Of a stretch of 36,881 nt of DNA, positions 17,171 to 25,847 are shown piece by piece. The position numbers and the translations under genes are program-made. Every line of letters starts with the position of its first letter. Position 1 is the stretch's first letter. The DNA lies in assembly GCA_036387315.1 (NCBI GenBank), contig DASVTY010000061.1, forward strand, positions 1 to 36,881, read 5' to 3'. A model generated the notes under the pieces. It ran no database searches. It was not told the DNA's origin and saw only the letters and a program-made list of their open reading frames with translations. Origin of the DNA: JALZCH01 sp036387315 (lineage in GTDB: Bacteria; Acidobacteriota; Blastocatellia; Pyrinomonadales; Pyrinomonadaceae).

Positions 17171-17404
17171 ATGTCGTTCTCGAGAATGAGTAAGCTTGGA
17201 CTCAGAGTATTAGTATTAGCCGTATTGTTTACTCTGATGTTTTGGACAAATAACGCTGACCCGGTTAAGGCGGACTGTTCATATTCGGGTTGTATGACAC
17301 AAGGATATAATCACTGCTATGGAGCTGGAGGCGGTGATTATTGGACATTTAAATGCGTCGAGGCAGTTAATGAATATTGCTATGTAAATTGCGATAACCC
17401 ATAA
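17171..17404 (+). CDS. Small secreted six-cysteine peptide
   Basis: 77 residues. Signal sequence to about residue 34 (LRVLVLAVLFTLMFW, then PVKA-DC). The 43-residue mature part has six cysteines (36, 41, 49, 62, 70, 74) with glycine- and aromatic-rich spacers (HCYGAGGGDYWTFKC, YCYVNC), suggesting a disulfide-rich fold or another cysteine-based modification. AAGAAGGAG precedes the ATG. It is followed by a stem-loop and then a polytopic membrane protein, and a membrane-tethered CxxC thioredoxin-like gene lies beyond. No family recognised. The good ribosome binding site, promoter and signal peptide argue that it is a real gene. Confidence 0.72.
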   Translation: MSFSRMSKLGLRVLVLAVLFTLMFWTNNADPVKADCSYSGCMTQGYNHCYGAGGGDYWTFKCVEAVNEYCYVNCDNP

Positions 17405-17419
17405 TGGCAGCCTTACAAA

Positions 17420-17465
17420 TGGCAAGAATCTAACAAATATAAACATTGAAATTAGATTCTTGCCA
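17420..17465 (+). promoter_or_regulatory. Stem-loop between peptide and membrane protein genes
   Basis: 14-bp perfect arms (17420-17433 and 17452-17465) around an 18-base AT-rich loop, without a T-tract. It may be a processing or partial-termination element that sets the ratio of peptide to downstream transcript. Confidence 0.6.
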
Positions 17466-17497
17466 ATACTAATAACTATAAAAAACAGGATAAGCTA

Positions 17498-18982
17498 TTG
17501 CTAAGAATTCTCGCCTCATCAAGTACTAAATATCTAAACTCCTTCAAAACTCTAACTCTTCTTACTTTAATATCCATCTATGATTGGTCTTATATTGCAA
17601 AGCCCCCGATAGCCGTCGGTGTGGACGGGTATTATTACGTTTTGCAATTGAATAGTTTACTAACTACCGGAAAACTCTATTACTCAAGCTCGACTCCCGT
17701 TCTCTTTTATTTGATGTTGTTTTTTAACTACATCATAGATGATACGGTTCTTACTATTAAATTTACCGCTATTGTTTTACATCTCTTGTTTTCTTTAGCA
17801 ATCTATCTAATCATATCTAATCTCACAAAAAATAAGTGGCTGGGGTTATTAGGCTGCGCACTGCTAACTGTTTCCAACCTGCACTTGTTTATGCTCGCAA
17901 ACTTTATTAAATCGTTATGCGGATTGACCTTTTTAACGTGGGCTGGCTTTAATCTAATCAAATTTCTGGAAACAAAAAATAAATTGTGGCTTGGGGCTTC
18001 CGTATTTCTTTCCGTACTGGCAGTGTTTAGTCACAAATCAATTTTTTTCATCCTTCTAATACTGCTCTTTTTGATGTTTCTTATCTATCTGACCTTTTAT
18101 GTATTCACCGAAAAATGGAAACGTATTACGGTAATAGTATTTTTATTTATCCTTTTTCTAAGTCCCCAAATTGTTCTTTATCAATCCTTAATTTCTCTTC
18201 CTCAATGGTTATTAAACGAAATCTCCGGCAAAACTTATTGGGCTTTTGGGAAAGCGATCTTTGTGGAAGTGTTTTTTCTACTGGTTTTAAGTTTTTTGGT
18301 TATTTCATATAGCGTTTATTTCCGGCACCGATTATCATCAACAGCTCTTACCTTATTTTGTGCCATTGCGGCGTGGAGCATCTTAATAACTTTGAATCCA
18401 TTCATTAATCCGAATGATTACAGTTCCGAACCCATTATTGAACGCCTAAGAGCGCTCGCATATATCCAGATTGCAATTCTGACACCGGGACTTCTCTGGA
18501 TGATTCTAAGCACGCATAAACAGTCTCTCCCTTATGCTCTTGCGGCAATAATACCGTTAATTTGCCTGGGGCATATATTAGGAGAAATTCCCCATGACAT
18601 TGAAGATGACTATTTAGAAAGGCGAGCACAAATTATTCAAAATCTTCCTAAATACAAAGAACAACTGGAATCATCAATTGTAATTGCTCATCATGGGGAC
18701 CAATTTGTAGTAACAGCAATTTTAAATGTACCGTCCAAAAAGGATTTGACACCGATGGAAAATCACAAATCCGTTTATTGGTTAATAGATTATGAGGAAA
18801 AAGATTTTAATGTGGAGTCCGGTGTTTTACCTTTAGCCCATAATTCAAAAGGGAAGCTTTCAGGGCTTATCGGATATTCCGCATTGGAAAGATTATTGGA
18901 GACGATGGAGGAAACTCAGAGGAATAGATTTATTAATCGCAATAAATATCTTCGACGTTTTCTTGACAGTAAGAATAACTAA
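17498..18982 (+). CDS. Polytopic membrane protein, PMT/ArnT-like glycosyltransferase fold
   Basis: 494 residues from a TTG start with ACAGGA 7 bases upstream. About ten hydrophobic segments cover residues 15-360 (for example LLGLL-type TM around 110-125, ILLILLFLMFLIYLTFYVF, ITVIVFLFILFLSPQIVLY). An early loop has VGVDGYYYVLQLNSLLTTGKLYY, matching the position of the acidic catalytic loop of GT-C glycosyltransferases such as ArnT and PMT. The last 130 residues are soluble (IEDDYLERRAQIIQNLPKY, VVTAILNVPS, SVYWLIDYEE). Coding composition is visibly more AT-rich than the flanking genes. The GT-C assignment is tentative; a transporter is possible. Confidence 0.6.
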   Translation: MLRILASSSTKYLNSFKTLTLLTLISIYDWSYIAKPPIAVGVDGYYYVLQLNSLLTTGKLYYSSSTPVLFYLMLFFNYIIDDTVLTIKFTAIVLHLLFSLAIYLIISNLTKNKWLGLLGCALLTVSNLHLFMLANFIKSLCGLTFLTWAGFNLIKFLETKNKLWLGASVFLSVLAVFSHKSIFFILLILLFLMFLIYLTFYVFTEKWKRITVIVFLFILFLSPQIVLYQSLISLPQWLLNEISGKTYWAFGKAIFVEVFFLLVLSFLVISYSVYFRHRLSSTALTLFCAIAAWSILITLNPFINPNDYSSEPIIERLRALAYIQIAILTPGLLWMILSTHKQSLPYALAAIIPLICLGHILGEIPHDIEDDYLERRAQIIQNLPKYKEQLESSIVIAHHGDQFVVTAILNVPSKKDLTPMENHKSVYWLIDYEEKDFNVESGVLPLAHNSKGKLSGLIGYSALERLLETMEETQRNRFINRNKYLRRFLDSKNN

Positions 18983-19009
18983 TAAAGAGCGAAAAACATA
19001 CTCAGGCAA

Positions 19010-19528
19010 TCATTCAACCTTTTCACTTTTGATACTGTTAATGACTTCCTCCTCTTTCTCGGTTTTCAGCTTACCAATCCAGGACGTAATAACTTCTCCT
19101 TTATCATCTACTAACAATAAAGTTGGTGTAGCCACAACATTAATTGAGGTTAAAGAAACTTGTCTTACGTCAACTGCCGCCAATTTATTCTCTTCCAAAT
19201 ACTTTTTACTTTCGCTTAAATCCTCAGGCATAGCAATTATTATTTTAAAGTTGGAGCTTTCCGAAGCAATAGCTTCCAGACGACGGTAAAACGGGGTACT
19301 TTCGGAACAATATTTACAATCTTTTTTTAATGCAAGAATTAAGGTCTTGGTATTTGGTGACCAACTTGTATTATTTAGCGATATTTTGGTTCCCGGTTTA
19401 ATCTCGCGAAGCGGATTATTATTACTATTTAAATAATTCCTGATGAACAAAACGGAGACAATAACTGCTGCTGCAATAATAGCGATATTAGCCGCCAGTT
19501 CAAACCTTTTAAACCATTTTTCAGCCAT
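19010..19528 (-). CDS. Membrane-anchored thioredoxin-like protein (CxxC)
   Basis: 172 residues. One N-terminal membrane anchor at about 11-29 (LAANIAIIAAAVIVSVLFI), then a periplasmic-facing redoxin domain. Active site CKYC (Cys71, Cys74) in ALKKDCKYCSESTPFYRRL, and the cis-proline loop in VVATPTLLLVDDKG (Pro135). This resembles the TlpA-like redoxins often encoded beside MauE/DoxX-type membrane proteins in Acidobacteriota. The gene converges on the membrane protein gene, with 27 bases between the stops, and shares its AT-rich composition. Likely role: thiol-disulfide exchange outside the cytoplasm, with the neighbouring six-cysteine peptide as a plausible substrate (inference). Confidence 0.8.
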   Translation of the reverse strand: MAEKWFKRFELAANIAIIAAAVIVSVLFIRNYLNSNNNPLREIKPGTKISLNNTSWSPNTKTLILALKKDCKYCSESTPFYRRLEAIASESSNFKIIIAMPEDLSESKKYLEENKLAAVDVRQVSLTSINVVATPTLLLVDDKGEVITSWIGKLKTEKEEEVINSIKSEKVE

Positions 19529-19615
19529 AAAACTAATATAATTATTGAATAAACTTGAGTAGCGTGTTTGAAGGCAAATAATAACACAATTATTACTTAA
19601 TTCAAGCCCGCTTCG

Positions 19616-19637
19616 AAGCTCTTTTCTAAAAGAGCTT
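19616..19637. repeat. 10-bp inverted repeat
   Basis: AAGCTCTTTT (19616-19625) pairs with AAAAGAGCTT (19628-19637) across 2 bases. It lies next to the csbD terminator, on its downstream side, and may act as a backup. Confidence 0.6.
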
Positions 19638-19647
19638 ATAAAAGAAA

Positions 19648-19669
19648 AAGCGGCTCGCGCGAGCCGCTT
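19648..19669 (-). terminator. Terminator of the csbD-like gene
   Basis: Perfect GC-rich 22-bp palindrome with AAGCGGCTCGC half-sites. On the minus strand it is followed by TTTCTTTT, and it lies 40 bases past the csbD stop. Confidence 0.85.
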
Positions 19670-19709
19670 ATAAAGGATCGGATATATGAATTTTCAAATC
19701 ATTTTTGCA

Positions 19710-19943
19710 CTAGCGATTAATGCGGTCGCCGGCATTGCTGATGGCATCGCCAACCGAATCAATCGTTTCGCCGACGCCGCGTTTAAATTTACCCCAGGTT
19801 TCCTGCGTGTCGCCTTCGATTTGATCGGCTTCGCCTTCGGCTTGCAAATCGCGGTCGCCGATTAAATTGCCGACGCCTTCTTTCAGAGAGCCTTTGGTTT
19901 GATCCCATTGCCCCTCAACTTCATCTCTATTCGGTGCTGCCAT
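19710..19943 (-). CDS. CsbD family stress protein
   Basis: 77 residues with the CsbD pattern: an amphipathic, Gly/Lys/Asp/Glu-rich helical sequence with EVEGQWDQTKGSLKEGVGNL and DRDLQAEGEADQIEGDTQET, then a second helix (WGKFKRGVGETIDSVGDAI). Members are small, highly soluble proteins induced by general stress in many bacteria; the molecular function is unknown. GAGAGGGG precedes the ATG. It is monocistronic, flanked by its own terminator and by a pair of strong hairpins on the upstream side. Confidence 0.88.
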   Translation of the reverse strand: MAAPNRDEVEGQWDQTKGSLKEGVGNLIGDRDLQAEGEADQIEGDTQETWGKFKRGVGETIDSVGDAISNAGDRINR

Positions 19944-20052
19944 TGCGTTTTACCCCTCTCATTTAAAATGCGACTTATTTTCATACAGTCACTTTGTTTT
20001 ATATTTAAATGGCAATTATTATGCCGTTAATGATTGACCATATTTTGCCGCA

Positions 20053-20094
20053 AAAAATCGAGGATGCGAAAGAAACATCGCATCCTCGATTTTT
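20053..20094. terminator. Bidirectional terminator hairpin
   Basis: 17-bp perfect arms (20053-20069 and 20078-20094) with an 8-base loop. The stem starts with A and ends with T runs, so it works in either direction. It probably ends transcription of the minus-strand gene 23214-20230 before csbD. Confidence 0.85.
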
Positions 20095-20111
20095 GTTTAA
20101 ATTCGCCTCAA

Positions 20112-20149
20112 TCCAAACCCGGTTTCAGTTTTCGGAAACCGGGTTTGGA
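20112..20149. repeat. 15-bp hairpin after the BNR/dockerin-like gene
   Basis: Arms 20112-20126 and 20135-20149 with an 8-base loop. A weaker hairpin also lies at 20187-20219, giving three hairpins in a row between the stop at 20230 and csbD. Confidence 0.75.
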
Positions 20150-20229
20150 GATTCGGCTGCAATAAAGTTTACAGCTTCCGGCTATTTTTCTTTGGGTTGT
20201 TCAATCTCAACCAAAGAAACGGAAGGCGC

Positions 20230-23214
20230 TTAAGAGCCGTTGATTTCTCCAATCAGAAAAGCTGTGTAGTTATGACCGGAAACACTGTTGTTCAAAGGCT
20301 GATAGGGACGAGAAACCGGATCAAATTTCCAATTACCAACCTGTCCGGTGTTTGCATTTGGTGCGCCGGCAGCTATATAACGAAGAATCAGCGTTGCATC
20401 AAACGGAGTGATGTTTCCATCGCCGTTTGTATCTGCGGCAATTCTCTGATTTGTGTTCAAGGCATTTGGTCCTTGTCCGTTTGCTGCGACGTGTCGCAAC
20501 ACCATAGTCGCGTCAAACGGAGAAATACCGTTTCTGTCACCCGTCTTTGTAGGTGTAACGGTGTATTGTCCATTAGTAAACAAATTATTCAATGTATATC
20601 CTCCGGCGCTGTTTGAAGCGGCATTTACCGTAGGCTCGCCAATGCTCGAAACGGCTGAAAGCGATGCGTTAGCAACGTTTATGCCGGCGTTCGTACCGTA
20701 AGTAACGGTTCCGCTGATCGAAAGAATCGCCTGCGGCACGGCGGCGGGAATTTGATACAGTCCTTTGCCGTAAGTCGCAATTCGTAACATTCTACCTGCT
20801 CCCGAACCGGCAAACGCCATATCAAATACGGCTACTCTCGGCAGTCCGAAACCGAACGGCGCCCAAGTCGAGCCGCCGTTAGTAGAGATGTAAACGCCGA
20901 TGTCGGTTCCGGCATACAACACATTATTTTCAACGAGAAGAGCAGTGACCGGCACCAGCGGCAAGCCGGTTGCAGCGCCGCTGATTGCCGTCCAGGTCGG
21001 AGGCGAATTGTTTAAATTCGTCGTTTTGTAAATTTGCGGAGTGTTGAAAACCGAAAGCGTCACGTAAGCCGTGTTTTGATTTGTCGGATCAATAATTACG
21101 CGAGAGACGAAATTGTTCGGGACGGCGTTTGCCGAATCGAGATTTTGCAAAGTCGTTGTTCCCGGACTCGTTCCCGTTCCCCAAATTCCTCCGTTTGACA
21201 TACCGACAACGCGCACGTTGTCATTTTGCGGCGAAATGCCGATGGTGCTGATAGCTACGCCGGATTGAATCGGCTCCTGGCTGACTTTCGTCATCGTAAC
21301 TCCGCTGTTGCCGGAGCGATACAGCACGTCCGAACCGAAATAGAGAGTGTTCGGATTGCCCGGACCGCGTTCCATCGGAGCGTAGAATAAAATCGCCGAC
21401 GCCGAACAAGTCATTCCGTTCGGAATAGCGCCGCCGAACCCGCAGCCGTATAATGCCCAACCGTTTGGATTAGCGGATGCTGAAGTTAAAACCACGTCAT
21501 AACCCATCGCATTGGTCTGATTAAAATATGTGTGATACATCGTCACGGCGGTTGTGTTCGATGCGTTTTGATCAACCACCACCTGACCGCCGTCGCCATC
21601 CGCAGCGTGCGACCAAACCCCCGCGCCATTGAGAAAATTTGTTCCGTTATCCTGAGTTCCGCCAATGGAAAAAGTCGGGTCTGTCGGATGTGTGTCGAGA
21701 CTGTTAAATTGCGTGGCAAGAAATTGCGAGTTGTTCAAGGTTGTCCAATTCGCTCCGCTGTTGGTTGATTTCCAGATGCCGCCGTCGTTGCCGTGATAAA
21801 TAATAGCCGGGTTTGAAGCGGCAACGTCAATAGCGTTTGTATCGCTGTGTAGATTGACTTGGCTGGTGGTAAAACTTGCCGCGCCGTTAGTCGAATAAGC
21901 AAAAATCGGATTTGTTTGCCCGCCGATGTAAACGCGGTCGTTGTCGGGATTCGTGTTGGTCGGCACGGCTTTGACGGCGATGTTGAAAAAACATTGACCG
22001 CCGCAGAAATTGTTGTCTATCCGAAGTTGAAAACTTGCGCCGCCGTTTATTGACCGATGGATTGTGCCACCGGCATTTCCGGTTGCCGCGTAAATCACCG
22101 GGTTCGGTTGTCCTGAAACATGATAAATAGATAACTCTCCATTTGTATCGCTAGTACTTCCTGTCACTGTCAGCGGCTGTGTAAAAGTCGGAGCCGGGGC
22201 GAGCGCATTGTTTGTGACTAAAATACCGCCCGGGTTGGATGTCACCCAGGCAATAAGGAGATTAGGATTGAGAGGGTCAATGGCTAAATCACGAATATTG
22301 GTATCCTGACTGGCAAGCGGAAGCGCAAGTTTGTCAAAAGTTGCGCTTGTCGTCGCATTCGTTGAGCGGTAAATGCCGCGATTGGGCGGAGAAGGAAGCG
22401 TCGCCGAGGATCGAAATCCGCCGAGACCGCTGGTCGTGCCGACAAAAATTGTCGCCGCGTCGGTCGGGTGGACGACGACTTCACCGATGGCGCGACCATT
22501 GAACTGAGCGAATCCGAGCGGTCCGTTCAACGTCGCCGTCGTGCTGGCGTTGTCAATTCGATAAACGCCAACTCCGAAAAAGGAAGCGCCGGTAAAATGC
22601 GGTTCGCCCGTCCCGACGTAAACGATTTCGGGATTTGAAGGAGCAATCGCAATGGCTCCGACCGCCAGGCTTTGCGCGTTATCCATCAACGGAGTCCAAT
22701 TCGTTCCGCCGTCGGTTGTGCGATAAAGCCCGCCCTGCGAAGTCCCGACATAAACAATATCCGAATTGGTCGGGTGAATAGCGACAGCCGTAACACGTCC
22801 GCTGACGCTGACGCGGTTTACTTCGGTTTGACCGTTTGGAATCGGCGCGGGACCGAGCGGCGTCCAGGCTGCCATTAACGCCGCTTGCTCCCCCAACGGA
22901 GCGGCGGCAGCTTCAGCCATAAGAGCTTCTTCCTGCTTCTCGATTGTTTCGACGGCTTCGCTGCGCGCGCTGATATTTTCTATCACATCGCCATCCATCA
23001 TTCCGCGATACATTGCAATTTGTTCTTCGCGTCTCAGCAGGAACTCTTCTTTAGTAAGTTCATTTTTTACTGACGCAAACGAGGGAATATCCGGGTCGTC
23101 GCCGAATTTCAATAATTCTTTGACGGCATCTACTTTTAATACAGCAAACACAGCCATCAACAGGATTACCGCTGCTGCGACAGATGCGGATACAGACAAC
23201 TTAAACTTTTTCAT
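20230..23214 (-). CDS. Large secreted BNR/sortilin-type repeat protein with C-terminal dockerin-like domain
   Basis: 994 residues. N-terminal signal or anchor (VSASVAAAVILLMAVFAVL). Residues about 115-820 form BNR/sortilin-type propeller repeats: IVYVGTSQGGLYRTTDGGTN, then similar copies with VYVGTGE, TIFVGTTSG, YHGNDGGIWKSTNSGANWTT and LYAGTDIGVYISTNGGSTW. A carboxypeptidase-regulatory-like segment (ISGTVTYGTNAGINVANASL, SAGGYTLNNLFTNG) follows. The C-terminus holds a dockerin-like pair: NGISPFDATMVLRHVA and DTNGDGNITPFDATLILRYI. The ligand is unknown. TAGGAG precedes the ATG. Probably an exported or surface protein. Confidence 0.82.
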   Translation of the reverse strand: MKKFKLSVSASVAAAVILLMAVFAVLKVDAVKELLKFGDDPDIPSFASVKNELTKEEFLLRREEQIAMYRGMMDGDVIENISARSEAVETIEKQEEALMAEAAAAPLGEQAALMAAWTPLGPAPIPNGQTEVNRVSVSGRVTAVAIHPTNSDIVYVGTSQGGLYRTTDGGTNWTPLMDNAQSLAVGAIAIAPSNPEIVYVGTGEPHFTGASFFGVGVYRIDNASTTATLNGPLGFAQFNGRAIGEVVVHPTDAATIFVGTTSGLGGFRSSATLPSPPNRGIYRSTNATTSATFDKLALPLASQDTNIRDLAIDPLNPNLLIAWVTSNPGGILVTNNALAPAPTFTQPLTVTGSTSDTNGELSIYHVSGQPNPVIYAATGNAGGTIHRSINGGASFQLRIDNNFCGGQCFFNIAVKAVPTNTNPDNDRVYIGGQTNPIFAYSTNGAASFTTSQVNLHSDTNAIDVAASNPAIIYHGNDGGIWKSTNSGANWTTLNNSQFLATQFNSLDTHPTDPTFSIGGTQDNGTNFLNGAGVWSHAADGDGGQVVVDQNASNTTAVTMYHTYFNQTNAMGYDVVLTSASANPNGWALYGCGFGGAIPNGMTCSASAILFYAPMERGPGNPNTLYFGSDVLYRSGNSGVTMTKVSQEPIQSGVAISTIGISPQNDNVRVVGMSNGGIWGTGTSPGTTTLQNLDSANAVPNNFVSRVIIDPTNQNTAYVTLSVFNTPQIYKTTNLNNSPPTWTAISGAATGLPLVPVTALLVENNVLYAGTDIGVYISTNGGSTWAPFGFGLPRVAVFDMAFAGSGAGRMLRIATYGKGLYQIPAAVPQAILSISGTVTYGTNAGINVANASLSAVSSIGEPTVNAASNSAGGYTLNNLFTNGQYTVTPTKTGDRNGISPFDATMVLRHVAANGQGPNALNTNQRIAADTNGDGNITPFDATLILRYIAAGAPNANTGQVGNWKFDPVSRPYQPLNNSVSGHNYTAFLIGEINGS

Positions 23215-23496
23215 GGAAACTCCTATTTATAAGAAATTGAAATATTTCGTACGCGGGTATAGGCAAATGAATCAATGTTGATTCAATTATGGAAGCCGCA
23301 TTTTTAAATTTTCTTCTTAATTACAACCCGCGGTTTTTGCGGATAGATTGTTTGAAGGCAAGGTGATTTTAATTTAAAAGTTTTTAAGTTTCAAATTCAA
23401 AAACAAAAAATTCGTATTTTTTGAAAACTTTTTTAATCTGAAACAAATTTGAGTTGTCATTTGGGCAAACGGCGCAAGAACAATGACTTATTGAAA
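23215..23496. other. AT-rich intergenic stretch
   Basis: About 280 bases between the BNR protein start and the terminator of the ETF-QO gene. It presumably contains the BNR gene promoter. I see no gene, repeat or RNA in it. Confidence 0.5.
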
Positions 23497-23534
23497 CAAA
23501 AAAAGACGATGGTCGTTTCCATCGTCTTTTTTTG
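23497..23534. terminator. Terminator of the ETF-QO gene
   Basis: 16-bp perfect arms (23497-23512 and 23519-23534), 6-base loop, with A-run and T-run on the two sides. It lies 20 bases past the minus-strand stop at 23554. Confidence 0.88.
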
Positions 23535-23553
23535 TTTTTATTTTCCCCGACAT

Positions 23554-25263
23554 TTACATTCCGCGATAATTCGGACCGCCTCCGCCTTCGGGCGTCACCC
23601 AATTGATGATTTGATACGGGTCCATAATGTCGCAGGTTTTGCAATGCACGCAGTTTGAAAAATTGATTTTCAATTCGCGCCTGCCGGTTTTCGGATTTTC
23701 TTCCATTTCATAAACGGCAGCCGGGCAAAACCGCTGGCACGGATTTCCGTATTCTTCGGTGCAGCGCGTCGCGCAGATTTCGGTGTCAACGACGTGAAGA
23801 TGCGCAGGCTGATCTTCGTCGTGCGCGACCGAAGCGTGATAAACATCGGTTACCTTGTCGAAGGTTAATTTCTTATCGAATTTTAAATCGCCGTAACGCT
23901 GCGAAATATCGTCGCTCGTATAACCGTATTCTTCGAGCTTTCGCATTTCGAGATGCCCGGCTTCGTGCTCGGTTTTATCGGAAAGCCCCCAATTTCTACC
24001 GCCCGTAACGAACTGCAAACCGCCGTTTACTAAAGCCATAATACGACCGTTGGCAAAAGCCGAGTGAAAATTGCGAACCGCGTATAATTCGGTTTTGAGC
24101 CACGATTTTTCAACTTTTTCCTGATAAACCTTGAGCGTTGCGGCAGAAAAATCGCCGCGCAGGAGAGCTTCAAAAATCGTTTCCGCCGCGAGCATTCCCG
24201 ATTTCATCGCCGTGTGAATGCCTTTCAAACGCTGCCCGTTTAAAAACGCCGCGCAATCGCCGATCAGCAAAACGCCGCTTGCATAAATCTGTGGCATCGT
24301 GTGCCAGCCGCCTGCGGCGATGGTTTTCGCGCCGTAACGAATCATTTTTCCGCCTTCCAGAATCTTGGCGATTTGCGGATGTGTTTTAAATTTCTGAAAC
24401 TCGGCGTGCGGATCAATCAGCGGGTCTTTGTAATCGAGTCCGGTGACGTAGCCGATGTTGACGATGTTGTTTTTCTGCCCGTAAACCCAGCCACCGCCGT
24501 ATGTTTGCGAATCCGAAGGAAAACCCAAAGTATGCGTGACTTTTCCGGTCTCGTAATTCCCTTCCGGTACTTCCCACAATTCCTTGACGCCGAGCGAATA
24601 AACCTGCGGATTGCGGTCTTTGTCCAAACCGAGACGACGAGTTAAATGTTTTGTCAGCGAACCGCGCGAGCCTTCGCCCAAAACCGTGACTTTTGCCAGC
24701 AGATCAACGCCCGGCTCGAAATTCGGTTTCCGTTTGCCTTCCTTGTCAATTCCCTTGTCGCCCGTGCGAACGCCGACGACGCGATCCAAATCATCGTAAA
24801 GCATTTCCGCGCCGGGAAATTCGGGGAAAATGTTAACTCCGGCGGCTTCGACTTTTTCGCCGAGCCATTCGACCACGCGGTTGAGCGAAATGATGTAATT
24901 GCCGTGATTTTCGAGCGGCGGCGGAATAACGGGCGATTTGATGGCGCGCGTTTCGGTCAAATAGAAAAAATCTTCGTCCGTCACTTCCGACTCGAACGGA
25001 AAGCCTTGTTCGAGATAATCGGGCATCAATTCCGCAATCGCGCGCGGATCAAGAACCGCGCCCGAAAGAACGTGCGCGCCGACCGAAGCGCCTTTTTCGA
25101 TAATCCCGATTTCGATTTCCCCTACGGGGGGCAGTTTCGTTTTTCCGGCAGCCGCCGCTTCGTTATGTTTATTAATTAAATTCGTCAGATGCAGCGCCGC
25201 CGCCAGATTTCCCGGACCTGCGCCGACAAACACGACATCCATTTCAAGCTGTTCGCGTTCCAC
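23554..25263 (-). CDS. Electron transfer flavoprotein-ubiquinone oxidoreductase
   Basis: 569 residues. It passes electrons from ETF (fed by fatty-acid and amino-acid acyl-CoA dehydrogenases) to the quinone pool at the inner membrane. The N-terminus has the FAD-binding motif DVVFVGAGPGNLAAALHL and the family-specific GAHVLSGAVLDPRA. A C-terminal 4Fe-4S domain has all four ligands: Cys513 (CQRFCPAAVYE), Cys538, Cys541 and Cys544 (CVHCKTCDIMDP). Length and order match the bacterial and mitochondrial enzyme. It is monocistronic, with a terminator downstream and a perfect 14-bp TetR-type palindrome 27 bases upstream of the start. No ETF alpha or beta genes are in the window. Confidence 0.95.
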   Translation of the reverse strand: MEREQLEMDVVFVGAGPGNLAAALHLTNLINKHNEAAAAGKTKLPPVGEIEIGIIEKGASVGAHVLSGAVLDPRAIAELMPDYLEQGFPFESEVTDEDFFYLTETRAIKSPVIPPPLENHGNYIISLNRVVEWLGEKVEAAGVNIFPEFPGAEMLYDDLDRVVGVRTGDKGIDKEGKRKPNFEPGVDLLAKVTVLGEGSRGSLTKHLTRRLGLDKDRNPQVYSLGVKELWEVPEGNYETGKVTHTLGFPSDSQTYGGGWVYGQKNNIVNIGYVTGLDYKDPLIDPHAEFQKFKTHPQIAKILEGGKMIRYGAKTIAAGGWHTMPQIYASGVLLIGDCAAFLNGQRLKGIHTAMKSGMLAAETIFEALLRGDFSAATLKVYQEKVEKSWLKTELYAVRNFHSAFANGRIMALVNGGLQFVTGGRNWGLSDKTEHEAGHLEMRKLEEYGYTSDDISQRYGDLKFDKKLTFDKVTDVYHASVAHDEDQPAHLHVVDTEICATRCTEEYGNPCQRFCPAAVYEMEENPKTGRRELKINFSNCVHCKTCDIMDPYQIINWVTPEGGGGPNYRGM

Positions 25264-25290
25264 TTGTTTTTCGCTCCGTTTTGTTAAAAA

Positions 25291-25304
25291 TGAATGACCA
25301 TTCA
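25291..25304. promoter_or_regulatory. Palindromic operator upstream of ETF-QO
   Basis: TGAATGACCATTCA: half-sites TGAATG and CATTCA around AC, centred about 34 bases before the ETF-QO ATG. The half-site matches that of TetR-family regulators of fatty-acid degradation (the B. subtilis FadR box has TGAATGA and TCATTCA half-sites), which fits the enzyme's role. The regulator gene is not in the window. Confidence 0.6.
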
Positions 25305-25403
25305 GTTAGCGAAAGTATAACAGAAACAAAGTCAGCTTGCGCTAGTCAAACAAAGCGAGTTGCGATACATTTTGCTTATCAACTGAAGTTATATTGCTTA
25401 GTT

Positions 25404-25736
25404 ATGACAGGCTCTACATTTTGGAAACCAGTTATTCTCTCACTTATTGCAACTTCAATCTGCCTGTTCATTGGTATGCTTTCGGCAGGCGGCGGACATA
25501 GCAGTTATTTATTGTCGAAAATTTTATTTCCATACACAATGGTTTCCATTGTCTTTTTCAAGTCAATCACTATTCCGTTTATTGTGCTGGCAATTATTGA
25601 AATTCCTTTTTACGGTTTAGTTCTAGGCGTCGCAAATGCAAAAAACAAATTTCTCCCATTTGCTGTTGTTATTTTACTCGCGCACATTTTAGCTGTAGCA
25701 GCTTGTTTTTTGTTTATTGACGAAAGCTTTGTTTGA
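25404..25736 (+). CDS. Small four-TM membrane protein of unknown function
   Basis: 110 residues from the ATG at 25404. An earlier in-frame ATG at 25281 would put the polar N-terminus across the ETF-QO operator and is less likely. About four hydrophobic segments: VILSLIATSICLFIGML, FPYTMVSIVFFKSITIPFI, IPFYGLVLGVANA and FAVVILLAHILAVAACFLF. No clear Shine-Dalgarno. Composition is more AT-rich than the next genes. No family recognised. The following methyltransferase starts 110 bases downstream. Confidence 0.55.
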   Translation: MTGSTFWKPVILSLIATSICLFIGMLSAGGGHSSYLLSKILFPYTMVSIVFFKSITIPFIVLAIIEIPFYGLVLGVANAKNKFLPFAVVILLAHILAVAACFLFIDESFV

Positions 25737-25847
25737 TTGTTTCACGGATGGACAATTTATCAATTTTTTGAATATGAAACGGAATCACGAATTTTCATAA
25801 ATTTTAAGTTGAAAGCATTAACGCAAATTTTGATTGTTGAATTAAAG

